Below, piece after piece: positions 30,442-40,029 of a DNA stretch of 64,000 nucleotides. The notes beneath the pieces are model-generated. The model saw only the letters and a list, made by a program, of their open reading frames with translations, did no database searches and was not told where the DNA came from. The stretch spans positions 620,001 through 684,000 of the forward strand of contig NZ_JBGUAZ010000001.1 in NCBI RefSeq assembly GCF_041821085.1. The letters run 5' to 3'. Position 1 is the stretch's first letter; every line of letters begins with the position of its first letter. The stretch comes from Natrinema sp. HArc-T2. GTDB taxonomy: Archaea > Halobacteriota > Halobacteria > Halobacteriales > Natrialbaceae. The translations under genes and the position numbers were made by a program.

Positions 30442-31743
30442 TCACTCGCTGTGGATAACGACTTCGTCGTCCGTGATCTCTTTTATCCGTGACGCGTCGA
30501 CTGGATAGTCCTCGTCACCGTGACCGCCCCAGTCGAGGCGCGCTTTGAGTCGGTCCGTGAGACCTGGTTCCGGGTCGACGTACGCCGTCTGCCCTTCGAC
30601 CTCGGCGACCATGCCGATCTGTTGCCCCGAATCGTCGATCACGTCTTTGCCCTGCTCGTCCTGTGAGAGCGAGATCGACGCCGGTTCGCTTGCCTCGTCC
30701 GCCGTTCCCGTGTCGGTTCCGGCGTCGACCGTTGGGCCGGTAGATTCGGCCTCCATTCCGCCGGCCGGTTCGGCCTCGACCCCGCCGACTTCCATCTCGC
30801 CGTACTCCTCGACCTCGATGATCTCGCCTTCGATCACCTCGCTGGCGACAACCTCGGACTCGAGCAGTTCAGTCTCCTCGAGCGTGTATCGCATCTGTAC
30901 CTGCTCGTCCAGTTCCTCTTCGACCGTGCGGCGCTCGATCAGTTCGCTTCGGACCGTGTCACCCTCGGTCCGCTGGCTCTGGATCACTTCCCGTTCGATC
31001 ACTTGATCGGTCGTCACGTCCGAGCGGACGACGTCGCTCTCGAGGATTGATCGCTGGACGCTCTCGAGTTCGATGTCCGTCTCGACCGCCTCGATCTCGT
31101 CGTGCTCGAGTTCCTCGTCCTGTTCGATATCGACGTCGACGACGCGGCTCTCGACGATGTAGCGTTCGATCTCCTCGATGGTTTCGAGGTAAGTCTCGTC
31201 GACGATCAGCTCGATGACGTCGTCGTCGATGAACTCGGTCTCGACGATCTCGCGACCGAGCAGCTCGGAGTCGACGATCTCCCGCTCGACCAGTTCGGTG
31301 TCGACCACTTCGCTCTCGATCGTGTCCCGTTCGACGATCTCCTGTTCGATTACCTGCGTCTCGACGATTTCGGTCGTCACCGTCTCGCCGCGTCGGAGCG
31401 AGTCCTCGAATTCGTCCCGGCCCAGATCGGCCCGCTCGAACGCCTGCTCGCGCTCGACGATCTCGAAAAAGCCCAGCCCCTCGCCGGCCGGTTCCTCCTC
31501 GTGATAGACGAACACGAGGTCCTCATCATCCAACGTGTTGCTGAACTCGTCCCACGAGTGCTCCTCGTGGTCCTCTCCGAGTTCGTCACGGCGGGCAAAC
31601 GAGTAGCCGTGGCCCTCGCGGTCCCGAACCGAAACCGGAACAGCATCGCGGGCCTCGGCCCACTCTCTGACCCGCTCGGAATCGGTTGTCATGTGTCGTT
31701 GTTCGGCCGTATCTGTCTCGGTCGAAGATGTGTCGTCTACCAT
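30442..31743 (-). CDS. pentad-repeat protein with C-terminal PRC-barrel-like domain
   Basis: 433 residues from the first ATG (31743); ATG 31692 (MTTDSERVREW) is an alternative. Residues 1 to about 120 form an acidic globular domain (GHGYSFARRDELGED). Residues about 124-313 are a five-residue repeat, consensus [STRQ]-[ED]-[VIL]-[VIL]-[ED], about 38 consecutive units, for example TEIVE TQVIE QEIVE. After a Gly/Glu-rich linker the last about 75 residues (GKDVIDDSGQQIGMVAEVEG) resemble a PRC-barrel. No signal peptide or membrane segment. I know of no characterised homologue; a beta-solenoid or elongated scaffold is likely. Divergent from the glycosylase gene. Confidence 0.8.
   Translation of the reverse strand: MVDDTSSTETDTAEQRHMTTDSERVREWAEARDAVPVSVRDREGHGYSFARRDELGEDHEEHSWDEFSNTLDDEDLVFVYHEEEPAGEGLGFFEIVEREQAFERADLGRDEFEDSLRRGETVTTEIVETQVIEQEIVERDTIESEVVDTELVEREIVDSELLGREIVETEFIDDDVIELIVDETYLETIEEIERYIVESRVVDVDIEQDEELEHDEIEAVETDIELESVQRSILESDVVRSDVTTDQVIEREVIQSQRTEGDTVRSELIERRTVEEELDEQVQMRYTLEETELLESEVVASEVIEGEIIEVEEYGEMEVGGVEAEPAGGMEAESTGPTVDAGTDTGTADEASEPASISLSQDEQGKDVIDDSGQQIGMVAEVEGQTAYVDPEPGLTDRLKARLDWGGHGDEDYPVDASRIKEITDDEVVIHSE
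30805..31374 (-). repeat. 15-nt period tandem repeat coding pentads
   Basis: Inside the preceding gene, DNA repeats with a 15-base period (units such as TCGACGATCTCG followed by varied codons on the plus strand), diverged between units, coding about 38 five-residue repeats. Confidence 0.75.
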
Positions 31744-32010
31744 CTCTTTTGGCGATGGAACCAACCTGTACTTCAGTCATCAGGGTCATCCCATCAATTT
31801 ACTGTCTCGTTTCTCGGGACCCCTTTCACGGCCTGAATTGTCGGGTGTGTAATAGCGTATTATCGGATCAGTCCAGTAATATCGACCGTATTCTTCAGAG
31901 GATAAGGTCTAATTATGGTTGTCTTGCCCACCAACCGTGTCTTCTCTATGTCAGTTATTAGTCAGTCGGGCAACACGCTTTTGCTCGCTCGAGCCTACCA
32001 CCCAGCGACG

Positions 32011-32622
32011 ATGGCCGACACCGACGCTGCTGCTCGTGACATCCCTGTGTCCGTTCTTCGGGACGACCCCGTAATGGCCGACGTGATTGATCGTCGCGAG
32101 CCACATCCGCTCGAGCCGGTAGAAAACGAGTTCGAACGCCTCTGCGTCTCGATTATCAACCAGCAGCTTTCGACGGCCAGCGCCGCGGCCGTCCGTGAGC
32201 GTGTCTTCGACGCCCTCGACGGGGTCGTCACTCCAGAGTCAGTACTCAGCGCGTCTCGAGACGCGCTCCGCGAGGCCGGCCTCTCGCGGACGAAAGTCGA
32301 CTACGTTGGCAACGCCGCTCGCACGTTTCGAGAGCGCGACCTTACACGTGCCGGACTCGTCGACCACACCAACGAGGAAGTGATCGCCGAACTCACCGAG
32401 GTCACAGGGATCGGCGAGTGGACCGCCAATATGTACTTGATTTTCGTCCTGCAGCGACCCGATGTCTTACCGCTCGGTGACCTCGCAATTCGACGGGGGA
32501 TCGAGGGGTTATACAACGACGGTGCGGAGTTGACGCGAGCCGAGATGCGTGAAATAGCCGAGCCGTGGCGACCCTATCGGAGCACCGCGACGCGGTACAT
32601 CTGGGCCGAGTACGAGGCCTGA
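32011..32622 (+). CDS. DNA-3-methyladenine glycosylase (AlkA-like, HhH-GPD)
   Basis: 203 residues from ATG 32011 (MADTDAAARDIP); the frame extends 32 codons upstream but without family sequence. Excises alkylated bases in base-excision repair. Helix-hairpin-helix LTEVTGIGEWTANMYL is followed by LQRPDVLPLGDLAIRRGI, whose Asp in LGDLA is the catalytic position. FERLCVSIINQQLSTASAAAV is the helical start of the family. Single gene, divergent from the pentad-repeat gene. Confidence 0.9.
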   Translation: MADTDAAARDIPVSVLRDDPVMADVIDRREPHPLEPVENEFERLCVSIINQQLSTASAAAVRERVFDALDGVVTPESVLSASRDALREAGLSRTKVDYVGNAARTFRERDLTRAGLVDHTNEEVIAELTEVTGIGEWTANMYLIFVLQRPDVLPLGDLAIRRGIEGLYNDGAELTRAEMREIAEPWRPYRSTATRYIWAEYEA

Positions 32623-32673
32623 CGGCGGTCCGGACGACCACGTCCTCCGGTCGGACTGCTCGTCTCGAGTCGC

Positions 32674-34539
32674 TCACTCGAGGTGGTGATAGTCGAGTTC
32701 GTATCCTTCCTTGAGGGCCTCGCGGACCGGCTCGCTCGGTTCGGCGACCCCTCGGCGTTGGATCGAGAGCCCGCTCTCGTCGGCGACGACGATGAGGTTC
32801 TGTCGCCAGTCCGGAACCGTCTCTGGGCAATCGGTCCGGTAGTGTGCGCCGCGGGACTCGGTTCGCTCGAGGGCCGTGCGGAGCAACACCTCGGCGACGA
32901 TGAGGCTCATCGAGAGATCGACGGCGTACTCGAACGACCGGGAGGTGCGGTCGCCGTCGACCCGAAGGTCGGTCGTTCGGGCGCGCAGGTCCGCGAGTCG
33001 GTCCAGTCCCTCGCGCAGACCCGCCTCGTCGCGGAGGATGCCGGCGTGATTCCACAGTATCTCACCGAGGTCCTCGAGCAGCGTCTCGGGCGTGACGTCA
33101 CCGTCCGAGGCGGTCAGATCCGCGAGCGCGGCAAACTCGCGTTCGGCCAGGGCTCGCTGGCCGTCGGTGATCGAGGGGGCGTGGTCGTCCGCAGTGATCT
33201 GCTCGCTGACGTGCTCGCCCACGAGTTTGCCGATCGTGACGGTTTCGGCCAGCGAGTTGCCGCCGAGGCGGTTTGCCCCGTGGACGCCCGCGACGGCCTC
33301 ACCGACGGCGTACAGTCCGTCGACGCCGGTCTCACCCGTTTGGAAGTCGATGTCGACACCACCCATCGTGTAGTGGGCCGTCGGCCCGACTTCCATCGGT
33401 TCTTCGGTGATATCGACGCCGAGGTCCCCGAATCGTTCGACCATCGTCGGCAGTCGCTCGCTGATGTACTCGGGATCACGATGGGAGATATCGAGATAGA
33501 CGCCACCGTGTTCGGTCCCCCGCCCCTCGCGGACCTCCTGGGCGATCGCTCGTGCGACCACGTCTCTGGCGTCGAGTTCCATCTGGTCCGGCGAGTACTG
33601 TTCCATGAAGCGCTCGCCCTCGTTGTTGTAGAGTCGGCCACCTTCCCCGCGGACGGCCTCCGTCACGAGTCGACCGTCCCACTCGTCGCCGTAGCGTTCC
33701 CCGACCATCCCAGTGGGATGGAACTGGACGAACTCGGTGTCGAGGAGTCGGGCGCCCGCCTCGAGCGCCAGCGCTTGGGCGTCTCCGTTGTTCTCGTCGT
33801 CTCTCGAGGAGTGGCGTCGATAGGCCGCCGAGAAGCCACCCGCCGCCAGCACGACGTGGTTCGTCCGGAACAGCAGTCCCTCGCCGGTCTCCATGTCGAA
33901 CCCGACCGCGCCGTCGACGCGGGTGCCATTCGAGAGCAGCCGCGTGATCATCACGTTCTCGCGGTAGGGAATCTCGAGGCTCTGTGCCCGGTCGATCAGC
34001 GTCTCGAGCATGACTTCGCCCGTTCGATCGCCGACGAAACAGGTCCGGCGGTACGACTGCGCGCCGAAGTAGCGCTGATTGATCTTTCCGTCGTCGGTTC
34101 GGGCGAACGACATCCCCCACTCGTCGAGTTCCCGGATCCGGTCGGGCATGTGTTTGGCCGTCAACTCGACGGCTGCCGGGTCGTTCAGGTGGTGCCCTTC
34201 GTTCAACGTGTCCGCTGCGTGGATCGGCCAGTCGTCCTCGGGATCGAGCGAGCCGAGTGCGGCGTTGATCCCGCCGGCTGCCCACGTCGTGTGAGCGTCG
34301 CCGTAGTCTCGCTTGCCGACGACGAGCGGCTCGAGACCCGATTCGGCCAGTTCGATGGCGACTCGAGCCCCGGCAGCACCCGCCCCGATGACGAGCACCG
34401 GTGTCGTGACGACGTCGTACGCGTCCTCGCGGTCACGACCATCGGCTTCGTCCCCGCCCTGCGTCGGCAGCCGTCCGTCGACGCCACCGGCATCGCCGGT
34501 CGTCGGTACACCCTGGTCAGCAGGCGGTATTTTTGTCAT
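32674..34539 (-). CDS. orphan SdhA/FrdA/NadB-family flavoprotein
   Basis: 621 residues from ATG 34539. FAD motif VLVIGAGAAGARVA near residue 45; the region AHTTWAAGGINAALG keeps the His-Thr pair of SdhA/FrdA, where FAD attaches covalently, whereas aspartate oxidases lack that His. HGANRLGGNSLAE and EGGRLYNNEGERFM are also present. The C-terminal helical domain ends YELDYHHLE. No iron-sulfur or anchor subunit and no nadA/nadC nearby. It could be a soluble fumarate reductase or an L-aspartate oxidase-like enzyme; the first fits the His better. Confidence 0.85.
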   Translation of the reverse strand: MTKIPPADQGVPTTGDAGGVDGRLPTQGGDEADGRDREDAYDVVTTPVLVIGAGAAGARVAIELAESGLEPLVVGKRDYGDAHTTWAAGGINAALGSLDPEDDWPIHAADTLNEGHHLNDPAAVELTAKHMPDRIRELDEWGMSFARTDDGKINQRYFGAQSYRRTCFVGDRTGEVMLETLIDRAQSLEIPYRENVMITRLLSNGTRVDGAVGFDMETGEGLLFRTNHVVLAAGGFSAAYRRHSSRDDENNGDAQALALEAGARLLDTEFVQFHPTGMVGERYGDEWDGRLVTEAVRGEGGRLYNNEGERFMEQYSPDQMELDARDVVARAIAQEVREGRGTEHGGVYLDISHRDPEYISERLPTMVERFGDLGVDITEEPMEVGPTAHYTMGGVDIDFQTGETGVDGLYAVGEAVAGVHGANRLGGNSLAETVTIGKLVGEHVSEQITADDHAPSITDGQRALAEREFAALADLTASDGDVTPETLLEDLGEILWNHAGILRDEAGLREGLDRLADLRARTTDLRVDGDRTSRSFEYAVDLSMSLIVAEVLLRTALERTESRGAHYRTDCPETVPDWRQNLIVVADESGLSIQRRGVAEPSEPVREALKEGYELDYHHLE

Positions 34540-34733
34540 CAAAACAAGATATGGGCTGGTCGAATATAGCTCGCACACCAAACTACGCAACCAGACGAAA
34601 ACGGGTAGAACGAGCCCACATTCACGGATTGAGTACGCACTGTGATCGAGGCGCTCCAGGCAGGTATGGCCGATCAGGTGGTGGCGTGGTTCGACGCGTC
34701 ACCGTCACCGAGCGATCGTGACAGCAGACCGGC

Positions 34734-37298
34734 TTACTCCTCGAGCTGGGGCCGGTCGACGTCTTCCGGCAGATCCGGTTCGACGTTCGCGAGCCGCATC
34801 GCATTGCCGGTCACGCCGAGGCTCATTCCCATGTCACCGATGACGACCGCGTGGATCACCGTCACGATGCCGATTGGCGCGCCGGCGGCCAGAACTGCCT
34901 TCACGGCCAGGCTCGCCCAGATGTTCTGGCGGATGACGCCGTTTGCCGTGTTCGAGAGCCGATAGAGGTACGGCAGCCGCGTCAGATCGTCACCCATCAG
35001 CGCCACGTCGGCCGTCTCGAGGGCCGTGTCGGTTCCCGCCGCACCCATCGCGATGCCGACGCTCGCGGTGGCGAGCGCGGGCGCGTCGTTGATCCCGTCG
35101 CCGATCATGGCGACGTGACTGCCTGTATCGTCGCTGTCGCCGTTGCCCTCCGCCTCGAGTCGTCGGATCCACTCGAGTTTCTCGTCGGGGAGCAACTCGG
35201 CGTGGTACTCGTCGATGCCGACCTCCTCGGCGATCGCGCGAGCGGTGCCCTCGTTGTCGCCGGTGAGCATCACGACGCGGACACCGTGTTCCTGCAGTCG
35301 CGAGACGGCCCACGCGGCTTCGGGCCGCACCCGGTCCGCGACGGCGACGACACCCAGCGGGCCGTCCTCGGTGCCGACGACCACGACAGTCTTGCCCTCG
35401 GCCTCGAGTTCGGGAACGACGTCGCGCAACACGTCGAGACAGCCCTCGCGGTCGCAGTCGGGTCGCGAGCCAGCCTCGAGCGCCGTCCCGCCGTCGGTCG
35501 TGATGTGGGCGTGCTCTAAGTCAGCCAGTCCCTCGAACAGCCCGGGTTTGCCGACGAAGTGGGTCTCTTCGTCGATCTCGGCGCGGATCCCTTTCCCGGT
35601 CAGGGCTTCGAAGTTCGAGACGGCTGGCTCGTCGGGGTCGACTCCCTGCTCTTTGGCGTAGCCGACGATCGCTCGCGCGAGCGGGTGTTCGCTCCGGCGT
35701 TCGGCTGCGCTCGCCCGGCGGAGCACGTCTTCCTCGTCGGCGCCCTCGAGCGGGATCACGTCCGTCACCGACAGGTCGCCGGTGGTGAGCGTTCCCGTTT
35801 TGTCGACTGCGAGGACCTCGCTCTCGGCGACCGACTCGAGGTAGCGCCCGCCCTTGATCAGGACGCCGTTGCGCGCGGCGCTGGTGATCCCCGAGACGAC
35901 GCTGACTGGCGTCGAGATGACGAACGCGCAGGGACAGGCGATGACCAGCAGCGTCAGCCCGCGCAGGAACCAAGTGTTCCACGACGCGCCGACCACCAGC
36001 GGCGGGCCGGCGGCGACCGCGATCGCGAGCGCAACGACGATCGGCGTGTAAACGCTCGCGAAGCGGTCGACGAACTGTTCGCGCTTGGTCTGCTCGCGCT
36101 CGGCGTCCTCGACGAGTTCGACGATCCGGGCGATCGTCGAGTCGCCCGCCGCGTGCTCGACATCGACCTCGAGATAGCCCGACTCCGCGATGGTGCCGGC
36201 GAAGACCTCGTCGCCCGCCGTCTTGTCTGCGGGAACGCTCTCGCCCGTGATCGGAGACTCGTCGACCGCGCTCTCGCCCTCGAGCACGGTGCCGTCGGCG
36301 GGGATCTTCTCGCCCGGTCGGACGACAACGCGGTCGCCGACCGCGAGGTCGTCGGCGGGGATCGTCTCCTCGGAGCCGTCCTCGCGTTTGACGGTCGCGG
36401 TGTCCGGCGAGAGGTCCATCAGTTCCCGCAGCGAGTCCCGTGCGCGATCCATCGAGTACGTCTCGAGCAACTCGGCAATGTTGAACAGGACGGCGAGCAT
36501 GGCTCCCTCGAAGGGATGGTGGGCCGCGACCGCGGCGATGATGCCGACGGTCATCAGGAAGTCGATATCGAGGCTTCGGTTGCGCGCAGAGTAGTAGCCG
36601 TTCCGGAAGATCGGTATACCGGCGACGGTCGCGGTCGCGATAAAGAGCAGCGTCGAGAGCTGGTAGCTCCGGCCCGCAACTGCGAACAGGGTCGGATCGA
36701 GCCCGGAGAGGACGAACTCGAGGGCCATCCCGACGGCCACGACGACGGCACCGACGCCCGTGATGGCAGCCCGTCGACTCTTCCAGACCGGCTCGGCGTC
36801 CGCCATCGGCTCGCCGTCGCTGTCGAGCGGCGTCGCGTCGTAGCCGGCAGACTCGATCGCGTCGGTGATCGACTCGGGGTCTGTCCCCTCCTCGACTCCG
36901 ACGGTCACGCGGCCCGACGTGGGTCGGGTCTCGATCTCGCCGACGCCGTCGGTCCCCTCGAGAGCGGTCTCGACTTTGGTCGCACACGAGGCACAGTCCA
37001 TGTCGGGGACCGACACGGTCAGCTCGTCGGCGCTGCGGCTGCCGTCGCCGACGATCTCGTAGCCAGCCGCCCGAACCCGCTCGCGGATCTCGCCGTCGCT
37101 CGTTTCTGTCGGATCGTATGCGACGACGAGCCGACCGCTGGTCACGCGTGCGTCCAGCTCGTCGATCCCCTCGAGCCGGTCGACGCTATTGGTCACCTTG
37201 CCGGCACACGACGAACAGTCCATCTCCGGGACGCGAAGCTCGAGGGTGCGCCTCGAAGCCGGCTCCGCGCCCGCATCCGGCGGCGAATCGTCACTCAT
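34734..37298 (-). CDS. heavy-metal P-type ATPase, Zn/Cd type
   Basis: 854 residues from ATG 37298. Exports soft metal ions. Two N-terminal HMA domains: MDCSSC (Cys28, Cys31) and MDCASC (Cys102, Cys105). The membrane core has IACPCAF followed by VISTPVSVVSGI, phosphorylation motif DKTGTLTTGD, SEHPLARAI and GDGINDAPAL. The last helix has HAVVIGDMGMSLGVTGNA, whose Asp matches the Zn-ligand Asp of ZntA-type (P1B-2) pumps. So Zn2+/Cd2+/Pb2+ is more likely than copper. Divergent from a small CxxC protein, with a Cys-rich regulator just beyond. Confidence 0.92.
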   Translation of the reverse strand: MSDDSPPDAGAEPASRRTLELRVPEMDCSSCAGKVTNSVDRLEGIDELDARVTSGRLVVAYDPTETSDGEIRERVRAAGYEIVGDGSRSADELTVSVPDMDCASCATKVETALEGTDGVGEIETRPTSGRVTVGVEEGTDPESITDAIESAGYDATPLDSDGEPMADAEPVWKSRRAAITGVGAVVVAVGMALEFVLSGLDPTLFAVAGRSYQLSTLLFIATATVAGIPIFRNGYYSARNRSLDIDFLMTVGIIAAVAAHHPFEGAMLAVLFNIAELLETYSMDRARDSLRELMDLSPDTATVKREDGSEETIPADDLAVGDRVVVRPGEKIPADGTVLEGESAVDESPITGESVPADKTAGDEVFAGTIAESGYLEVDVEHAAGDSTIARIVELVEDAEREQTKREQFVDRFASVYTPIVVALAIAVAAGPPLVVGASWNTWFLRGLTLLVIACPCAFVISTPVSVVSGITSAARNGVLIKGGRYLESVAESEVLAVDKTGTLTTGDLSVTDVIPLEGADEEDVLRRASAAERRSEHPLARAIVGYAKEQGVDPDEPAVSNFEALTGKGIRAEIDEETHFVGKPGLFEGLADLEHAHITTDGGTALEAGSRPDCDREGCLDVLRDVVPELEAEGKTVVVVGTEDGPLGVVAVADRVRPEAAWAVSRLQEHGVRVVMLTGDNEGTARAIAEEVGIDEYHAELLPDEKLEWIRRLEAEGNGDSDDTGSHVAMIGDGINDAPALATASVGIAMGAAGTDTALETADVALMGDDLTRLPYLYRLSNTANGVIRQNIWASLAVKAVLAAGAPIGIVTVIHAVVIGDMGMSLGVTGNAMRLANVEPDLPEDVDRPQLEE

Positions 37299-37450
37299 TA
37301 CCTGCGTGTACTCACTCGTCACGCATACGGGTTATTCGGCGTGCGCCAACTCTGCTGCCGGCTGGGGTAGCGTGGCCGCTGTCGCGTTCTGCTCCCTGCC
37401 GTTAGGAATACGGCTCTTTATTGGATGCGTCTGATTAGCGACGGGCACTA

Positions 37451-37822
37451 ATGTTTGCGAATATCGACCTTGGGCCGCAGTGTCCCGTTTGTAAGTCTGA
37501 AATGTGGGAGTTCACTACTGCGACGGACTTTATGGGGGTCGACAACGAGCAACTGGCAGCGGATGTGACTGCCGAGGCGGAATGCTTCGATTGTGACTCG
37601 CTATTTGAAGTGTCGGTCGCAGCCGACGAAGAGGGCTGCCTACAGACATCTGACGGCGAGTCAGTGAGTCCACCACAGGGGTTCGGGTGGGGAACAGTGC
37701 GATCGCAGATCATCGCCACACACGTCCTCCACGTGTGGGGCGATATCAACGACAGTTTCGGCGACCAGTATTGCCAAACGTACGACTTTCAGGACATCCG
37801 GATCATCGAAGACAATTCCTGA
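37451..37822 (+). CDS. hypothetical protein with two CxxC knuckles
   Basis: 123 residues, acidic. CPVC near the N terminus and CFDC about 35 residues later could bind one zinc. The rest (GFGWGTVRSQIIATHVLHVWGD) is unrecognised. Divergent from the P-type ATPase by 152 nt and convergent with the HTH_10 regulator. A metal-linked role is a guess from position. Confidence 0.7.
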   Translation: MFANIDLGPQCPVCKSEMWEFTTATDFMGVDNEQLAADVTAEAECFDCDSLFEVSVAADEEGCLQTSDGESVSPPQGFGWGTVRSQIIATHVLHVWGDINDSFGDQYCQTYDFQDIRIIEDNS

Positions 37823-37925
37823 CCCTCTCGAGGTGCGTTTCTCACGACTGTGCGTTTGGCTTGATTCAGCAGTAGATCGTCGCGGAGTCGTCCGAACGCC
37901 GAGCAACCAGTCACACTCGAAGCGA

Positions 37926-38678
37926 TCACCGACCGACTGCGAGCGTCTCGTCCCACTCGAGCGAGTCGTCGGCGACGAACGCGGTCGCGAGGCTCGCCTC
38001 GGCCCGCCGGAGCCGGTAGGAGAGCGTCGACCGCGGCACGTCCAGTTTCTCTGCGAGTTCCGAGAGGTCGGTTCGGCGGGGTGTCTCGTAGTAGCCGTAT
38101 TCGACAGCGGCCTGCAGCGCCGCCCGCTGTTCGGCTGGCAGCGACGCGTCCGCGTCGTCTTCCTCGCGACCCGGGTCGAGATCGGTCAACCGCAACATCT
38201 CCATACCGGCACACTCGCCGACTTCGTCACCGAGCGCGTCGAAGAAGTCACCGACTGGCGCGTCGCTCCCGAGGACGATCCGCCAGCGATAGCGCCGGCC
38301 CTCCCGGTAGGTCTCGAAGAGCAGCCCCTCGCCGAGATACTCGAGCGCGAGATGGGGGACCGACGTACAGATGTCGGTGCGATCCCAGTAGGTGTAGACG
38401 ACGAGCTCGTCGCTCGAGCGATCGAGCAGTTGCGTCTCGCAGTCGGCCCCACAGTCGTCCCGAACCAGACAGTCCGCACAGTAGGTCGGCTCGCGGTAGG
38501 CCGCCTCGAGGGCCTCGATGCCCGCTTGCGTGCCGGTCGCGTGATCGACCCGCCAGAGGCTCTCGGGCGTGACGTGACACGCGAGCGACCGCACCGTCGT
38601 CTCCGGGTTTGCTTCGAGGACGTCCGCCACCGGGTTCGTGCCGGGATCGTACTCGAGGGCGAAGACGAACTCTCTCAT
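37926..38678 (-). CDS. HTH_10 (Bat-type) transcription regulator with Cys cluster
   Basis: 250 residues. The C-terminal DNA-binding domain is HTH_10: TDLSELAEKLDVPRSTLSYR followed by LRRAEASL. The N-terminal part contains C-x2-C-x5-C-x3-C (YCADCLVRDDCGADC, about residues 66-80), a plausible metal or redox site, in a domain related to the haloarchaeal bacterio-opsin activator family. It lies 628 nt beyond the P-type ATPase start with one small gene between, so control of metal export is a reasonable inference, not shown. Confidence 0.85.
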   Translation of the reverse strand: MREFVFALEYDPGTNPVADVLEANPETTVRSLACHVTPESLWRVDHATGTQAGIEALEAAYREPTYCADCLVRDDCGADCETQLLDRSSDELVVYTYWDRTDICTSVPHLALEYLGEGLLFETYREGRRYRWRIVLGSDAPVGDFFDALGDEVGECAGMEMLRLTDLDPGREEDDADASLPAEQRAALQAAVEYGYYETPRRTDLSELAEKLDVPRSTLSYRLRRAEASLATAFVADDSLEWDETLAVGR

Positions 38679-38771
38679 TGCACTGCACTAGGGGCCGACG
38701 TGACAAAGGGCTGCTGGCGAGGGATGGCAGTGGCTGAGAGCGCGGCTCGAGCGACGTGGGCCGGTCCGATT

Positions 38772-39914
38772 TTACTCGAGTAGCTCCCGCGCGATGATGT
38801 TCTTCTGGATCTCGGTGGTGCCCTCGTAGATCTGGGTGATCTTCGAGTCGCGGTAGAATCGTTCGACGGGGAAGTCGTTGACGTAGCCGGCCCCACCGTG
38901 GATCTGGACGGCCTCGTCGGCGACGTCGACGGCGATGCGGGAGGCGTACTCCTTGGCCATCGAGGCGAGCTTGGTGATGTCGTTGCCCTGGTCGACGTTC
39001 CAGGCGGCCTTGTACGTCAGGTTGCGCGCGGCTTCGGTCTGCGTGGCCATGTCGGCGAGTTTGTGCTGGATGGCCTGGAACTCCGAGATCGACTTGCCGA
39101 ACTGCTCGCGGTCCTGAGCGTACTCGAGGGATGCCTCGAGCGCCCCCTTCGCGATGCCGAGTCCCTGTGCGGCGACGCCGGTGCGGGTCTCGTCGAAAAA
39201 GTACATCTGCTGCATGAAGGCGGCGTCGCGGGTGCCGATGAGGTTTTCTTCGGGGACGCGGACGTCGTCGAGGATGAGTTCGGCGGTATCGGAGGCGCGA
39301 ATGCCCATCTTGCCGGTAATCTTGTCGGCGGAAAAGCCGTCGCGGTCGGCTTCGACGACGAGTTGGCTGAACCCGTTGTAGCGACCCTCGGCGTCGGGGT
39401 TGGTCTCACAGAGGACGACGAAGAAGTCGCCGACGGAGCCGTTGGTGATCCACATCTTGTTCCCGTTGATCACCCACTCGTCGCCGTCCTTCTCGGCGCG
39501 GGTCGACACCGAGGACACGTCCGAACCGGTGTCGGGTTCCGAAATCGCCGCGCCGGAGATCTTCTCGCCTGCTGCGACTGGCTCCAAGAACCGTTCTTTC
39601 TGGTCTTCGGTCCCGAACTCACGGATGGCCTCGGTCCCGAAGGAACTAGCCGTAATCGAGAGCGCGATGCCCGGGTCGTGGGCGAACAACTCTTCGATGA
39701 TGAGCACCGACTCGAGCATCGAGTAGCCAGCGCCGCCGTATTCCATGGGGATCGAGGCACCGACTAGCCCCATCTCGGCGGCTTTATCGACGATCTCGTG
39801 TGGGAACGCCTCCTCAGTGTCGTACTGCTCGGCGTTGGGGACGATCTCGTTCTCGGCGAAGCGGCGGACTTCGTCGCGGATCTGCTGGTGTTCTTCGGTG
39901 AGCCCGAATTCCAT
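38772..39914 (-). CDS. acyl-CoA dehydrogenase
   Basis: 380 residues from ATG 39914 ([16 protein letters not shown]); the upstream extension is shadow sequence. Oxidises acyl-CoA to trans-2-enoyl-CoA with [17 protein letters not shown] and [11 protein letters not shown] are FAD/substrate signatures; catalytic Glu in [10 protein letters not shown]. Divergently transcribed from the HAD-hydratase fusion across 115 nt, so the two likely share control of beta-oxidation. Confidence 0.94.
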   Translation of the reverse strand: MEFGLTEEHQQIRDEVRRFAENEIVPNAEQYDTEEAFPHEIVDKAAEMGLVGASIPMEYGGAGYSMLESVLIIEELFAHDPGIALSITASSFGTEAIREFGTEDQKERFLEPVAAGEKISGAAISEPDTGSDVSSVSTRAEKDGDEWVINGNKMWITNGSVGDFFVVLCETNPDAEGRYNGFSQLVVEADRDGFSADKITGKMGIRASDTAELILDDVRVPEENLIGTRDAAFMQQMYFFDETRTGVAAQGLGIAKGALEASLEYAQDREQFGKSISEFQAIQHKLADMATQTEAARNLTYKAAWNVDQGNDITKLASMAKEYASRIAVDVADEAVQIHGGAGYVNDFPVERFYRDSKITQIYEGTTEIQKNIIARELLE

Positions 39915-39974
39915 GGCAACGTGTTGCAAACGGAGGGGTAAAGAGCTTTGTAACCCGTAGTAAACGCAAACATA

Positions 39975-39982
39975 GTTTATAT
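39975..39982 (+). promoter_or_regulatory. TATA box of the HAD-enoyl hydratase gene
   Basis: GTTTATAT about 50 nt before ATG 40030 in the divergent promoter, predicting a leader of about 25 nt. Confidence 0.5.
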
Positions 39983-40029
39983 CTTCTGTGAGGGAAACGT
40001 TGAAACACCTCCACATAGGACGTTTGGGC

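Noticed and set aside
30805-31374. CRISPR-like array at the 15-nt repeats
   Set aside because: Period is 15 with no spacers and the repeats are in frame within a gene; it is a coding tandem repeat.
32683-34569. 628-codon plus-strand frame opposite the orphan flavoprotein
   Set aside because: Antisense shadow; no recognisable motifs, while the minus strand has full FAD motifs.
35559-37370. 603-codon plus-strand frame opposite the P-type ATPase
   Set aside because: Antisense shadow, rich in Arg and Asp, without any domain; the ATPase motifs on the other strand are complete.
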